NCBI GenBank assembly: GCA_963643465.1
Contig: CAVIJT010000017.1
Coordinates: forward strand, 5,186 to 69,185
Origin: CAG-411 sp963643465
GTDB taxonomy: Bacteria > Bacillota > Clostridia > Lachnospirales > Lachnospiraceae
DNA: 64,000 bases
Direction of reading: 5' to 3'
Below, one piece after another: positions 33,128-42,310 of this stretch. The stretch's first letter is position 1, and the number at the start of each line of letters is the position of its first letter. The notes beneath the pieces are model-generated. The model was not told where the DNA came from, did no database searches, and saw only the letters and a program-made list of their open reading frames with translations. The position numbers and the translations under genes are program-made.

Positions 33128-35230
33128 TTGAAACGAGTAGGAAAAGTGTTTGGAGTCGTATTGATGGCAATGACTCTGGTATTATTTGGAAATCAAATGG
33201 TGAAAGTATTTGCGGAGAATACCAGTGCATATCAAATGAATGTGACAACCAATCGTGCAGAGGGAACCTGTAGCTATCAAATTAGCGGATTAAATCCGAC
33301 AGTTACAAATTCTATACAGGTAAACGTATCTTATAAAGATGCCTCTGGTAATGAAGTAAATAATTTGCAGCAGAACATTACCTTAACACAGGAAAATTGC
33401 GTAGGTGGCGTATATAATGGAACCTTTTCTTTGGATGAAATGTCCAATCGCTTGTATGAAACCTATACGGTTAGCTGTGTAGTTGGTACTGAGACTGTGG
33501 TTGCTAACACGTCATGTGATTTTAGCCTACATAAATCAGATGTAAAGATGTCTGTAGAGGGAGCAAAGACTGATGAAACAAGACAGATTGTGTTAGATTT
33601 TTCTGATACAGCAACAGAGGCAATTGTCCCTGGGAAGAACAATTCTATTGCAGTATATGTATGGAAGAAAGGCGCACAGGAGAGCAGTGCCGTTTTAGTG
33701 GAAGCTGCAAAATCCTATGACGGAACAGATTTGAACTGGTCATTAGATGTGTCTAGTGTATGTAGTGGAATTGGTACTTATTATGCAAAGGCAGCAGTGG
33801 AAAATAATAATTCCAGTGTTTCTATGGCAAAGGTAAGTTTTACCGTCGATGCAAAAATTTCTTCTTTTAAAACAAAGAAAACAGCAGCCTTAGAAAAGAA
33901 GAAAGCATTTGCCGTATCTTTAAAGGGATTGGTAAATCCTGTTCAAGTAAGAAAAGTAAGTTTCCATGTATTTAACAGTGCAGGAAAAGATGTGTATTCT
34001 AAAAACGCATCTGATAAGAATCAGGATGGAAGTTTATATTATGCAGAGATTTCTTTGAAATCTTTAGATTACAACTTGGACAAATATACTATTAAGGCAA
34101 ATATTACTGATATAAGCGGAAATTCTTATTTTATCTCTAAGACAACAACAGTAGATGAGACAGCAAGTGCAAAAAATCTTACTGTTGTAAAAAATAAAAA
34201 TGCTCGTACATCCACTTTTAAAGTGACACAAGTATATGTTCCGGGTAAAGTAAAGAAAGTTGGTTTCTGGATTTATTATAAGAAAAACGGTTCTTATAAA
34301 CTGATGCAGAAAATAGATGCAAAGAAAATTTCGGGAACGAAAAATTACAAAGCAAGTATTTCTAACAAATATGCAGGAAATTATAAAGTTTGCGCATATG
34401 GATATACAAATTGGGGAACCGAAGTATTACTTAAAACCACAAAATTCAAAGTAGCCAAAAATGAGGCTGTGAAGAACGGTTGGTTCTATGAGAAATACAA
34501 CGGAAAGACTTATAAGTTCTATTATGTAGATGGTGCAAAACAGACTGATTTGACAAAGGTATTAGGTTTAAAGTATAGTAGTGGTTCTAATGTGAATAAC
34601 TTCTATATTGAAATTAACCGTGCAGCTTGTTGTGTTACTGTATATGCTTATGATTCAGCTAAAAAGAAGTATATTATTCCAGTGAAAACATTTACGGTTT
34701 CTGTTGGACGTGATACTTCCACAGTGGCAGGTCCTGGTGCATTAAATGAAGATACATCCTTTACTCCAATTGGTACATTTTCTATTTGTACCAACGGAAT
34801 TAGTGCAAAATATTCTTTGAAACAGATGTTAGAGCCAGATGGAAGTATTTGTTATGCCAGATGGGCATCTCACATTGTTGGAAATGTATACTTCCATGCG
34901 GTAGCAGTGGGAAGTGATTCTCACTATGCCCTAAGTGCAACAAACTATAATCGTTTGGGAAGCCCAGCTTCTGCGGGGTGTATCCGTATGACAGTAGCGG
35001 ATGCAAAATGGCTTTATGACTACGCATCCGTAGGCTCTACAGTAAAAATTGTAACTGGTGACAGTTCTCATCCAGGACCATTAGGAAAAGCAAAGACGAT
35101 TACCATTTCATCGTCAATCTCCTATGACCCAACAGATCCGGAAGTGCCATTATCCAGAAAGAAACAGGATTATGCAGCAGGAAGAATCAGTGGTTATATG
35201 ACCTCAAGTGGAGAAAAAGTAGGATATTAA
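33128..35230 (+). CDS. Secreted L,D-transpeptidase with repeat domains
   Basis: This 700-residue protein starts at TTG 33128 after AAAGGAG and has a signal peptide (VVLMAMTLVLFG, cleavage near VFA-EN). Residues about 30-430 hold several Ig-like modules resembling GBS_Bsp-like repeats, followed by a YkuD catalytic domain (about 485-645) with SAGCIRM, Cys at residue 618, and a His in VYFHAVAVG. It likely remodels peptidoglycan. The GC content and codon use match the neighbours. It ends in a terminator and shares a probable operon with the transpeptidase upstream. Confidence 0.9.
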   Translation: MKRVGKVFGVVLMAMTLVLFGNQMVKVFAENTSAYQMNVTTNRAEGTCSYQISGLNPTVTNSIQVNVSYKDASGNEVNNLQQNITLTQENCVGGVYNGTFSLDEMSNRLYETYTVSCVVGTETVVANTSCDFSLHKSDVKMSVEGAKTDETRQIVLDFSDTATEAIVPGKNNSIAVYVWKKGAQESSAVLVEAAKSYDGTDLNWSLDVSSVCSGIGTYYAKAAVENNNSSVSMAKVSFTVDAKISSFKTKKTAALEKKKAFAVSLKGLVNPVQVRKVSFHVFNSAGKDVYSKNASDKNQDGSLYYAEISLKSLDYNLDKYTIKANITDISGNSYFISKTTTVDETASAKNLTVVKNKNARTSTFKVTQVYVPGKVKKVGFWIYYKKNGSYKLMQKIDAKKISGTKNYKASISNKYAGNYKVCAYGYTNWGTEVLLKTTKFKVAKNEAVKNGWFYEKYNGKTYKFYYVDGAKQTDLTKVLGLKYSSGSNVNNFYIEINRAACCVTVYAYDSAKKKYIIPVKTFTVSVGRDTSTVAGPGALNEDTSFTPIGTFSICTNGISAKYSLKQMLEPDGSICYARWASHIVGNVYFHAVAVGSDSHYALSATNYNRLGSPASAGCIRMTVADAKWLYDYASVGSTVKIVTGDSSHPGPLGKAKTITISSSISYDPTDPEVPLSRKKQDYAAGRISGYMTSSGEKVGY

Positions 35231-35246
35231 AGTAAATAGAATAGAA

Positions 35247-35287
35247 AAGAAGTCTCAGCATTTTTGTGTTGTGGCTTCTTTTTTTAT
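35247..35287 (+). terminator. Terminator after the transpeptidase pair
   Basis: AAGAAGTCTCAGCA pairs with TGTTGTGGCTTCTT (several G-U pairs), followed by a T-run through 35285. Confidence 0.7.
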
Positions 35288-35312
35288 GCAAGTTCAGTAG
35301 ACTCTCATACGA

Positions 35313-35332
35313 TATTTTCGGTATCGAAAATA
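35313..35332 (+). other. Perfect hairpin in the transpeptidase-phosphatase gap
   Basis: TATTTTCG (35313-35320) and CGAAAATA (35325-35332) form a perfect 8-bp stem with a GTAT loop. It lies upstream of the promoter at 35391, so it could be an operator for a dimeric regulator rather than an RNA element. Confidence 0.4.
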
Positions 35333-35390
35333 CCTACTGGTGAACAGGAATGCAGTAGGAGTCAACCGACTTGATCTTTTAGGAAAGAAC

Positions 35391-35419
35391 TTGAATAAAA
35401 AGCACTTCTATGCTATGAT
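35391..35419 (+). promoter_or_regulatory. Promoter of the phosphatase-kinase operon
   Basis: TTGAAT (35391-35396), 17-nt spacer, TATGAT (35414-35419), leaving a leader of about 100 nt before the phosphatase start codon. Confidence 0.6.
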
Positions 35420-35523
35420 AAATGGGGGTTTTTTACATAAGAAAAATGAAATTGGTTTCCGTTTTGTTTGGGAATCGATGCAAATTTCATTAGGAATAGA
35501 TAAAGCAGATTGGAAGAGAACTT

Positions 35524-36327
35524 ATGAAAAGTATAAATATCATTTGTTCGGATGTAGGAACAAGAGAAGAAAAAAACCAAGACGGAGCTTGTATAAAGCG
35601 CGCTAAGACATCTATAGGAATGATTACCATGGCAATTGTATGTGATGGTGTCAATGGTATGGCACAGGGCGAGATGGCTAGCACAGCCATTATTGAAGAA
35701 TTTGGCGTGTGGTTTGAAAGAGAGCTTCCGGTATTATTAGAAGAGCATATTGTAGACAAAGAGGAACGTCTTTGGAAAGAAATCATTAAAGCGGTGAAAG
35801 ACTCCTGGAAACAGAAATTACAAGAAGTGCATCAGAGTATATACCAGTATGGCGAGAGTCGAAAAGTTTCTATTGGAAGTACATTTACTGGAGTAATGCT
35901 GTTTGATGAATTTTGTTGCATGATTATGCACGTAGGTGATAGCAGAGTATACAAAATAACAGATACTATAGAGTGTATTACCGTAGATCAGACATTGGCA
36001 GAGCGTGAGATTGAGCGCGGAAGCGTGACAAGAGAGGAAGCCTGCGAGAGAGGAATGCAGAATGTATTGCTTCAATGTGTAGGTGGATCCAGAAATGTGC
36101 AGCCGGATGTAATTATTGATTATTTTGATTCAGAGGCAATTTATCTCCTTTGCACAGATGGATTTTGGCGAACTGTCAAAGAACAGGATTTACAGAAGAT
36201 TAGTATTTATCGGGAGAATGGACAGGAAGGTCTGGAAGACTATTTGAAAGATTTAATTGAACAGTTGAAGATTGACGGTGAGGATGATAATATTACTGTA
36301 CTTGCAGTTACCAACGAGGAACGATAG
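35524..36327 (+). CDS. PP2C-type Ser/Thr protein phosphatase
   Basis: This 267-residue cytosolic metallophosphatase has PP2C motifs in order: VGTREEKNQDGA (Asp-rich N-motif), VCDGVNGMAQGEMAS (CDG variant of DGMGG), MHVGDSRVYKI, LLCTDGFW and GEDDNITVL at the end. It should reverse phosphorylation by the kinase encoded next. GGAAGA precedes the ATG. An overlapping frame from 35340 is not supported. The kinase gene follows after 93 nt containing a GTTAC hairpin. Confidence 0.92.
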   Translation: MKSINIICSDVGTREEKNQDGACIKRAKTSIGMITMAIVCDGVNGMAQGEMASTAIIEEFGVWFERELPVLLEEHIVDKEERLWKEIIKAVKDSWKQKLQEVHQSIYQYGESRKVSIGSTFTGVMLFDEFCCMIMHVGDSRVYKITDTIECITVDQTLAEREIERGSVTREEACERGMQNVLLQCVGGSRNVQPDVIIDYFDSEAIYLLCTDGFWRTVKEQDLQKISIYRENGQEGLEDYLKDLIEQLKIDGEDDNITVLAVTNEER

Positions 36328-36329
36328 TA

Positions 36330-36355
36330 GTTACAGTCCTATAGCCAATTGTAAC
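36330..36355 (+). repeat. GTTAC-armed hairpin, family 2 (after the phosphatase)
   Basis: GTTACA (36330-36335) pairs with TGTAAC (36350-36355), extended by a G-U and further partial pairs, only 2 nt after the phosphatase stop. This is a weaker member of the family. Confidence 0.5.
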
Positions 36356-36420
36356 AAACTGGGAATTGCAGCTTTGGTATAGATAGTGGCCGCGGAGTTG
36401 GCGGTTAGGAGGAAAAAGAT

Positions 36421-37674
36421 TTGATATCCGATGGACAGGTCATAAATGACAGATATGTATTACAATATGAGCTGGGTAGAGGCGGAATGTCTAAGGTATA
36501 TCTGGCTCGTGATATCAAACTGAATATGGATTGGGCGATTAAAGTGCTTGATGTCTCCAGTAAGAGTTCTCATGCACAGATATATAAAATTGCTACGGAA
36601 AAGGAAGTTTCCCTTCTTAAGAGTTTAAAACATCCGGCTTTGCCTCGAATTGTGGATTATTTCCTCATGGATGAAAAGATGTATATTGTCATGGATTACA
36701 TAGAGGGTTCTACTCTTATGGAGATATTAGAACGGGAAGGAAAGCAGCGGGAAGAGGATGTAGTCAAATGGATGCGCGCAGTGTGTGATGTATTAAATTA
36801 TCTTCATACACGAAAGAATGCGATTATTTATAGAGACATTAAACCATCCAACATTATGCTTACACCGGAAGGCGATATTAAGCTCATTGACTTTGGAATT
36901 GCCCGGACGTATAAGTCCAGTAGTAATAGCGATACAGAATATTTAGGTTCCAGAGGATATGCTGCACCGGAACAATGTTCACAGCTTGGGCAGTCAGATG
37001 AGCGTACTGATATTTATGGTGTGGGAGCGACCATGTATCATTTGCTTACTGGAAAACATCCGGATCAGCCACCGTATGAGTTTTATCCGATTCGAAAGTG
37101 GGACAAGTGTTTTTCAAGAGGAATACAGCAAATTGTACAAAAATGTGTTATGACAGACCCACAATATCGTTATCAAACGGCATTTGATGTGATTGATGCA
37201 CTGGATAATTATCAAGGGCAAGATCAGAAGAAATATGGAAAGTTGCTGTTTACCTTTGGAGAGGCCATAGGTGCTGTACTCTTTTTGCTGTTGTCTTTAT
37301 ACAAAATCGGACAAGGAAAATCCGCAGGATGGTTTGGAATTGGAATGGCAGTATTTCTTCTAGGCATATTTTGTTCTGCAGTTTTTTTGAACATAAAACA
37401 CATCTGGTGTTGGTTTATTGGCAGAGAAGATAAGGAGATTATGAAAACCAAACGTCAGCCAATTGAGAATTATCGACCAAGTAGTACACAACAATTAGAC
37501 AAGATGAAAGGGAATATTAATTACGCAACCTATCATGCGGGAACAGAGACTATTAAACTGGGAGATCAGAGAACAAACAGAGTCAATAAGTATTTTCAGT
37601 TCTATGTCATTACCAGTATGAAGTCTGTGGGAATAGAAGATCATTCAGAGGAGGGAAATGGCAATGAATGGTAA
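36421..37674 (+). CDS. Membrane Ser/Thr protein kinase without PASTA repeats
   Basis: This 417-residue protein starts at TTG 36421 with AGGAGG 8 nt upstream. The Hanks-type kinase domain (about 10-265) shows the glycine loop LGRGGMSKVYLARD, WAIKVL (Lys), YRDIKPSNIML (catalytic Asp 139), IDFGIAR and YAAPEQC. Two or three hydrophobic segments follow (about 275-335), then a ~80-residue tail. There is no PASTA domain, so it is not the PrkC/Stk1 that senses muropeptides directly. Its 3' end overlaps the next gene by 11 nt. Confidence 0.93.
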   Translation: MISDGQVINDRYVLQYELGRGGMSKVYLARDIKLNMDWAIKVLDVSSKSSHAQIYKIATEKEVSLLKSLKHPALPRIVDYFLMDEKMYIVMDYIEGSTLMEILEREGKQREEDVVKWMRAVCDVLNYLHTRKNAIIYRDIKPSNIMLTPEGDIKLIDFGIARTYKSSSNSDTEYLGSRGYAAPEQCSQLGQSDERTDIYGVGATMYHLLTGKHPDQPPYEFYPIRKWDKCFSRGIQQIVQKCVMTDPQYRYQTAFDVIDALDNYQGQDQKKYGKLLFTFGEAIGAVLFLLLSLYKIGQGKSAGWFGIGMAVFLLGIFCSAVFLNIKHIWCWFIGREDKEIMKTKRQPIENYRPSSTQQLDKMKGNINYATYHAGTETIKLGDQRTNRVNKYFQFYVITSMKSVGIEDHSEEGNGNEW

Positions 37675-38224
37675 AGAAAAGACATCAGGTGAGCCAACAA
37701 AGCCAGTCAATGCTCTTCTGGATGGAGATTATGTAGGAAAAGAAGTCGTATTTATTGCCTTTGATAAAGAAAAGTCAGCTGTCACGTTGGATGATAATTT
37801 TGTATTGATACAGGCAATGGAGAAGAAAGAAAGAATTGTAAAAATAGTAGCTACTATTATTGCTTGTGTCTGTTTTGTAGGGATAGTAGGCGCAAGTATA
37901 AAATTGCTTCAGGCAGGACCAGAGGAGCAAACACCGATTGTTATAGCAACAGAGACTCCGGAGATTTCTACTACACAAGAGCCAACCGTGGAACCAACGG
38001 AGGAACCGACAGTTGAGCCGACGGTAAAGCCGACAAAGAAACCAAAACAAACGAAGAAGCCAAAGAAAGCAACAAAAGAGCCGGTTGTAGTAACAGAGAA
38101 ACCGGTTGTGATAACCGAAGCTCCGGTGATAACGAACGCACCTGTGGTAACAACGGCACCAAAACCGACAAAAGATCCTTTTGAGGAGGAAGAGCAGGAA
38201 GATCCATTTGAAGTAGAATCATGA
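37664..38224 (+). CDS. Single-pass membrane protein with Thr/Pro-rich tail
   Basis: This 186-residue protein has a ~55-residue cytosolic N-part, one membrane helix (IVATIIACVCFVGIVGAS) and an external tail of Thr-Pro-Glu/Lys-Pro-Thr repeats (PTVEPTEEPTVEPTVKPTKK) ending in an acidic patch. GAGGAGGG (37649-37656) is better spaced to ATG 37664 than to ATG 37658. The overlap with the kinase gene implies coupling; it is a plausible kinase partner or substrate, which is inference. No family recognised. Similar Thr/Pro linkers occur in the two large LRR proteins of this window. Confidence 0.75.
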   Translation: MNGKEKTSGEPTKPVNALLDGDYVGKEVVFIAFDKEKSAVTLDDNFVLIQAMEKKERIVKIVATIIACVCFVGIVGASIKLLQAGPEEQTPIVIATETPEISTTQEPTVEPTEEPTVEPTVKPTKKPKQTKKPKKATKEPVVVTEKPVVITEAPVITNAPVVTTAPKPTKDPFEEEEQEDPFEVES

Positions 38225-38312
38225 GAAACACGCTTTGTGGGTTTCTCGGATTATGGCGGTGCTTGTCAAATCTTCATGCAAGCATCCGATTTTCCTCACT
38301 ACTCGTGTAAAA
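38222..38312 (-). repeat. Dispersed structured repeat, family 1, copy C
   Basis: Read on the minus strand, this copy reproduces the block order of copies A and B: ACGAGTAGTGAGGAAAATC, GATGCTTGCATGAAG, TTGACAAGCACCGCCATAATC and GAGAAAC...GTTTCTCATGATTC. Stem 1 is TGCTTG/CAAGCA (38279-38284 with 38260-38265), stem 2 GAGAAAC/GTTTCTC (38241-38247 with 38223-38229). Its 3' end overlaps the last codons and stop of the plus-strand gene before it. Confidence 0.8.
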
Positions 38313-38353
38313 AAAGAATGCCATACAAGTATTACTTGTATGGCATTCTTTTT
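38311..38353. terminator. Bidirectional terminator between convergent genes
   Basis: A perfect 19-bp stem (AAAAAGAATGCCATACAAG at 38311-38329 with its complement at 38335-38353) around a TATTA loop, with A-rich and T-rich flanks. It serves the kinase operon on the plus strand and the LRR gene on the minus strand. Confidence 0.93.
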
Positions 38354-41300
38354 AATATTTTCCTTTTAGAAGTTTTGCAAAGTACGTTTTTGTTCCCTTT
38401 GGAATTTTAAATACACGAGCGTTTGCATTGTTTTTAAAGGCGGCTCGTCCTACGCGGGAAAGTTTTGAGGCAGATGTTAAATCTACTTTTTTCAACTTCT
38501 TACAGTTATAAAAACATTTTGCACCAATCTTTTTGACTTTTGAGCCAATGGTTACGGATGTTATATTTTTGCAACCATAAAAAGCATTATCTCCCACAGA
38601 AGTGATAGAGCCAGTTAATTTTACAGCACCTTTTAATATAGAACAGTTTTTAAATGCGTTCTTTTTAATAGATACAACGGTGAGCTTACAGTTTCTAATC
38701 TGAACACTGGTCTTTACAGAAACAGATTTTGCAGATTTTACATATCCTACAATGGATGCAGTACCAGAACTTCCATTGATAGAAAGAACTTTGTATTTCA
38801 CATTATTTACAACATAAGTATTCCCCTTTGTGACAGTGGATGCAATATCTGTTGGATTTTGTGTAACACTGGTAGTTGCAACTGGAACTGTTGTGGTACT
38901 AGGGGAAGGACTGCTGGCATCTGCTGGGGTGTCTCCAGAAGCCAAAGGAACAGAAGTATCTGAAATATTGATATCCTCTGTTGGTACTGGAGTAACCATT
39001 GGAGTAGTGCTAACTACTGGAGTGTTTGTTACCGTAGGTGCGCTAGGAGTTGCAGTACCTGTTGAAGATGCGTAAGCAAATATAGTAATGGTTTTTGTAT
39101 ATTGTCCGTTATAAGTTACGTTGACTATATTTACGGAGTCTGTCAACATGGCGGAAGAGAAAGTTAAATGATCCAATAATTCTGGATTAGTGGAAGAATT
39201 TAATTTCTTTCCAGATAATAATGTTAATTCAATGGAGAAGTTCTTTGCATCTAATACAGTACCAATAGAAGTTTCTCCAATATATTGTGCAGAAGTAAGT
39301 TCCGCAACGGAATCTTTTAGTCCGAGAACGGTAATATCTTGTTCCGCCTTTACACTGTTATAATATACAGAAACAGTGTTTTTCTGGTTTGCTACAATCT
39401 GATATTCCCCAAAAGAAATTTTTGAGGTATCTGTTACAAGAACAGGTGTATTTGGTTCGTTGTCCATAAATACATAAACTAAAAGATTGTTGTTATCTGT
39501 TGGAATGGAACAATTTTCATAAACACCTTTTCCGATGTAAGTTGCTAATACCTTAGAAACTTTTGCTTCGGTTCCTGTAATGGAAATGGCATCTTCGTAT
39601 ACATAATTCATATAGGAAACAGAAATCTTGTTCGTTCCCTGCTTAATGGAAACCTGCTCCACTTCTTTGCCGTCTACTACAAAATGAAAACCTCCCGTAA
39701 CTACACTGATTGGTGTTATGTTTGGATTTGCAAAAGTAACATTGTGAAGTTCTACATCGGAAATGGACAAAGTAGAATTTTCAGGTAAAGTGTTTTGTTT
39801 ACAAACTACTTCAAAACCAGTGGCATCCTGAGAATATCCATAAACTGTAATGGTTTTCTGAATGGTTTCTGTCGAAGAAATTTGTAATTGGATGACAATT
39901 TCATTTTCGCTGCCAGTAATTTCTGGGTTAAGAATTTCGTATTCATCATCAGAAAGTTTTGCATGTGTTTGGTTTGCATAGCAAACGTTTACATTTATCA
40001 TGTCTTTTGTAAGTGTTTCTCCAATATTCAGATAAATGGCATCTCCCTTTGCAGGAGTAATGCTTTCAATATGATCAATCTGATTGGTTCTTACGTTAAT
40101 TTTAAAACTGTGTTTTACACCACCGGCTTCCAATAAAAATTCATGGACACCTTCTGTAAGTTCCAAGGTTGTAGTGGTCAATGTAGTATATTTTTGACCT
40201 GCGGTATTTGTGTATACATATTTTTCAGAAGCTATGGCATCCGTAGAATTATCTGGTTTTAAAATGCGATAATTGAAATTAGTGGAACCATTCTCATTTG
40301 TTGTCATTGAGAGAGGGTAGCGACCGTTCTCATCAATGGAAGCATTGACATCTTTATATGGTGTTTTGTTGTCTATATAAGAAGCATACGCACTAATATT
40401 GTCAGTAGAACTGAAATCATAAGTATAGGTGTTTTTTCCCTCTGGAAGATACACTACGGTATCAATGGTATAATCGAGAGTTTCTGCATTTTCTACATAA
40501 TTTCTGTAGACACAGTTTGCATCTTTTGTCCAACTTTTGTACATATCATAGCCGGTAATATAGTTGTTGTTCTCGTCTGTGGCAACGGATCCACCATATC
40601 CATAAACGTTTGTAACCCCGTTGTTGTCGCAACGTTTATAATCAGAACCGCCAATGTATTTAAAGTTCGGATTTAAAAAGTATATATTATCAATATTTAA
40701 GGAAGAGTGCTGTGTATTTCCTAAAGGAAAATCTCTAAGTTCCGTACAGGAATTGGCAATACCGTCAGAAGTTACCGTATCAAAATACAGATTTTTTACT
40801 TTTGTATCGTAACCAAGACGGGAACTGCTAGTATCATAAGTAAGACTTTGAGAGTCCTTGGTATTTTCTACATTACACCTTAAATGGTTGATCGTAACAT
40901 TGCAGAAAGCGTTGTTACTGAAAGTAATCTTGCCATTAAAGTACATAGTGGAAATAACGTTGGTGTTGCTTGAGGTATAATTTAATGCCTTACTGTCAAA
41001 TGAAGTGGTACCTTTAATGGTAAATTGACCGATGCTTGAGTCGGAAATAGCATTTTTACCAAAACGTGTAGTGCCTAGTATATTTAACCCCTGAAGATTG
41101 GAGTTAATAATAAAGTAATTAGAAAGTTCATTGTTATCTCCGCGAAGAGAAATAGTTAAATCACATGCGTTGATATTACTAAATACGGATGAACTTAAAT
41201 TGGTAACTTTTTGCTGAAAATTCACATAAGAAGTTTCATTTTTTGAAAAAGTAGAAGTGGAAAAATCTTCACTTCCGAAAAAACTTACAGGACAATTAAA

Positions 41301-41948
41301 GTCTAATTGGACTAAACTGGAGCAGCCGTCAAAATTGTATCCACCTTTTAACTGTGCAGCTGCTGTACTGTTAAAGTATGCTTTGCGAAGGCAATTACAA
41401 CTTTGAAATACTCGTCCATTCATAATGATTTGATTTGCGTCTACAGTGATATCATTTAAAGAGGTCATATTGGAAAAACAGCCGTCTTCAAAAGTAATTG
41501 ATTTGTCACTTGTAATGATAATCTGTTTAATGGATGTATTACAGTTAAAAAGTCCTGTGGGAATCACAGGATAATCTCCGCTATCAATTTTTATAGTAGT
41601 AACACCATCTAGTGCTGATTTGCTGTTAGTAGAAAGAGTAATGGAATTGCTAACTTGATCTTTTAATGTATCTGGAAGGTGGTTAATAATGTTACTGTAA
41701 GGTGGCAGACACACCTCAGACTGACTATTGCTGTTGACAATTGTTAAGGTCATAGATACTTGGTCTGCGTCGCTTTCGTTGTTGGAATATGTCATATCGA
41801 CTTTGTAGGATACCTTGTTGTAGGTAAATTGAACGGATTGGATATCATCACTTGCGAAAGTGATTCCCATGTTATAAGGCAGACATAGGGATAGGACTAT
41901 GCTAAAAATAAGAATAATAGACAATAGTTGCTTTTTTTTCCACTTCAT
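38352..41948 (-). CDS. BspA-like leucine-rich repeat surface protein (1198 aa)
   Basis: This minus-strand gene encodes a signal peptide (LLSIILIFSIVLSLCLP, cleavage near TFA-SDD), about 400 residues of TpLRR/BspA-type repeats (FSNMTSLNDI, FDGCSSLVQLDF), several Ig-like modules (about 570-960), a Thr/Pro/Ser-rich linker (TPSAPTVTNTPVVSTTP) and a C-terminal group of LRR_5 repeats (SVGDNAFYGCKNITSVTIGS). It is probably a cell-surface adhesin or glycan-binding protein. No LPXTG is seen. AAAGGAG and a strong promoter precede it. Confidence 0.88.
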   Translation of the reverse strand: MKWKKKQLLSIILIFSIVLSLCLPYNMGITFASDDIQSVQFTYNKVSYKVDMTYSNNESDADQVSMTLTIVNSNSQSEVCLPPYSNIINHLPDTLKDQVSNSITLSTNSKSALDGVTTIKIDSGDYPVIPTGLFNCNTSIKQIIITSDKSITFEDGCFSNMTSLNDITVDANQIIMNGRVFQSCNCLRKAYFNSTAAAQLKGGYNFDGCSSLVQLDFNCPVSFFGSEDFSTSTFSKNETSYVNFQQKVTNLSSSVFSNINACDLTISLRGDNNELSNYFIINSNLQGLNILGTTRFGKNAISDSSIGQFTIKGTTSFDSKALNYTSSNTNVISTMYFNGKITFSNNAFCNVTINHLRCNVENTKDSQSLTYDTSSSRLGYDTKVKNLYFDTVTSDGIANSCTELRDFPLGNTQHSSLNIDNIYFLNPNFKYIGGSDYKRCDNNGVTNVYGYGGSVATDENNNYITGYDMYKSWTKDANCVYRNYVENAETLDYTIDTVVYLPEGKNTYTYDFSSTDNISAYASYIDNKTPYKDVNASIDENGRYPLSMTTNENGSTNFNYRILKPDNSTDAIASEKYVYTNTAGQKYTTLTTTTLELTEGVHEFLLEAGGVKHSFKINVRTNQIDHIESITPAKGDAIYLNIGETLTKDMINVNVCYANQTHAKLSDDEYEILNPEITGSENEIVIQLQISSTETIQKTITVYGYSQDATGFEVVCKQNTLPENSTLSISDVELHNVTFANPNITPISVVTGGFHFVVDGKEVEQVSIKQGTNKISVSYMNYVYEDAISITGTEAKVSKVLATYIGKGVYENCSIPTDNNNLLVYVFMDNEPNTPVLVTDTSKISFGEYQIVANQKNTVSVYYNSVKAEQDITVLGLKDSVAELTSAQYIGETSIGTVLDAKNFSIELTLLSGKKLNSSTNPELLDHLTFSSAMLTDSVNIVNVTYNGQYTKTITIFAYASSTGTATPSAPTVTNTPVVSTTPMVTPVPTEDINISDTSVPLASGDTPADASSPSPSTTTVPVATTSVTQNPTDIASTVTKGNTYVVNNVKYKVLSINGSSGTASIVGYVKSAKSVSVKTSVQIRNCKLTVVSIKKNAFKNCSILKGAVKLTGSITSVGDNAFYGCKNITSVTIGSKVKKIGAKCFYNCKKLKKVDLTSASKLSRVGRAAFKNNANARVFKIPKGTKTYFAKLLKGKY

Positions 41949-42007
41949 TTTTTTAAAACTCTCCTTTATTTTTCTTCTATATATAAGTAGTTTTTATTTC
42001 TTTGTCC

Positions 42008-42036
42008 AGTATAGCATGACAGGAGGAAAGGTGCAA
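42008..42036 (-). promoter_or_regulatory. Promoter of the minus-strand LRR gene
   Basis: On the minus strand: TTGCAC (42031-42036), 17-nt spacer, TATACT (42008-42013). The leader is about 55 nt and ends with AAAGGAG before the start codon. Confidence 0.7.
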
Positions 42037-42215
42037 CAATTTTGTAAAAATTTTGCAAATCTTTGTTCACAGAAATAGAAGGGGAATCTTTGCTTTTTTT
42101 GTTAATTTTGGGGGATTTTTTTAGAATAAAGGGGAAAAAAGAAAAAATATAGTTGTCAAATATTGTGTGTATGTTACAGAAATATTACAAAAACAAAAAA
42201 GGAAACAGAAACCAA

Positions 42216-42244
42216 TTGATGAACACTGAGGGAAATGATAAAAT
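42216..42244 (+). promoter_or_regulatory. Promoter of mutY
   Basis: TTGATG (42216-42221), 17-nt spacer, TAAAAT (42239-42244). It is divergent from the LRR promoter; the 362-nt gap 41949-42310 holds these two promoters and the GTTAC hairpin, and is otherwise AT-rich with nothing recognised. Confidence 0.55.
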
Positions 42245-42261
42245 AAAAAAGAAAGAACAGA

Positions 42262-42291
42262 GTTATAGTTCACATACCTGTGAACTGTAAC
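42262..42291 (+). repeat. GTTAC-armed hairpin, family 2 (mutY leader)
   Basis: GTTATAGTTCACA (42262-42274) pairs with TGTGAACTGTAAC (42279-42291), 13 bp with one G-U, around TACC. It nearly matches the copy at 28111-28142. It is the only member placed ahead of a gene, 19 nt before the mutY start, overlapping the expected 5' UTR. Confidence 0.7.
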
Positions 42292-42310
42292 AAAACAGAG
42301 GAAAAAGACT

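Noticed and set aside
35340..35606. 88-aa plus-strand frame before the phosphatase
   Set aside because: It runs through the predicted promoter and overlaps the start of the PP2C gene, which has clear motifs; there is no Shine-Dalgarno site.
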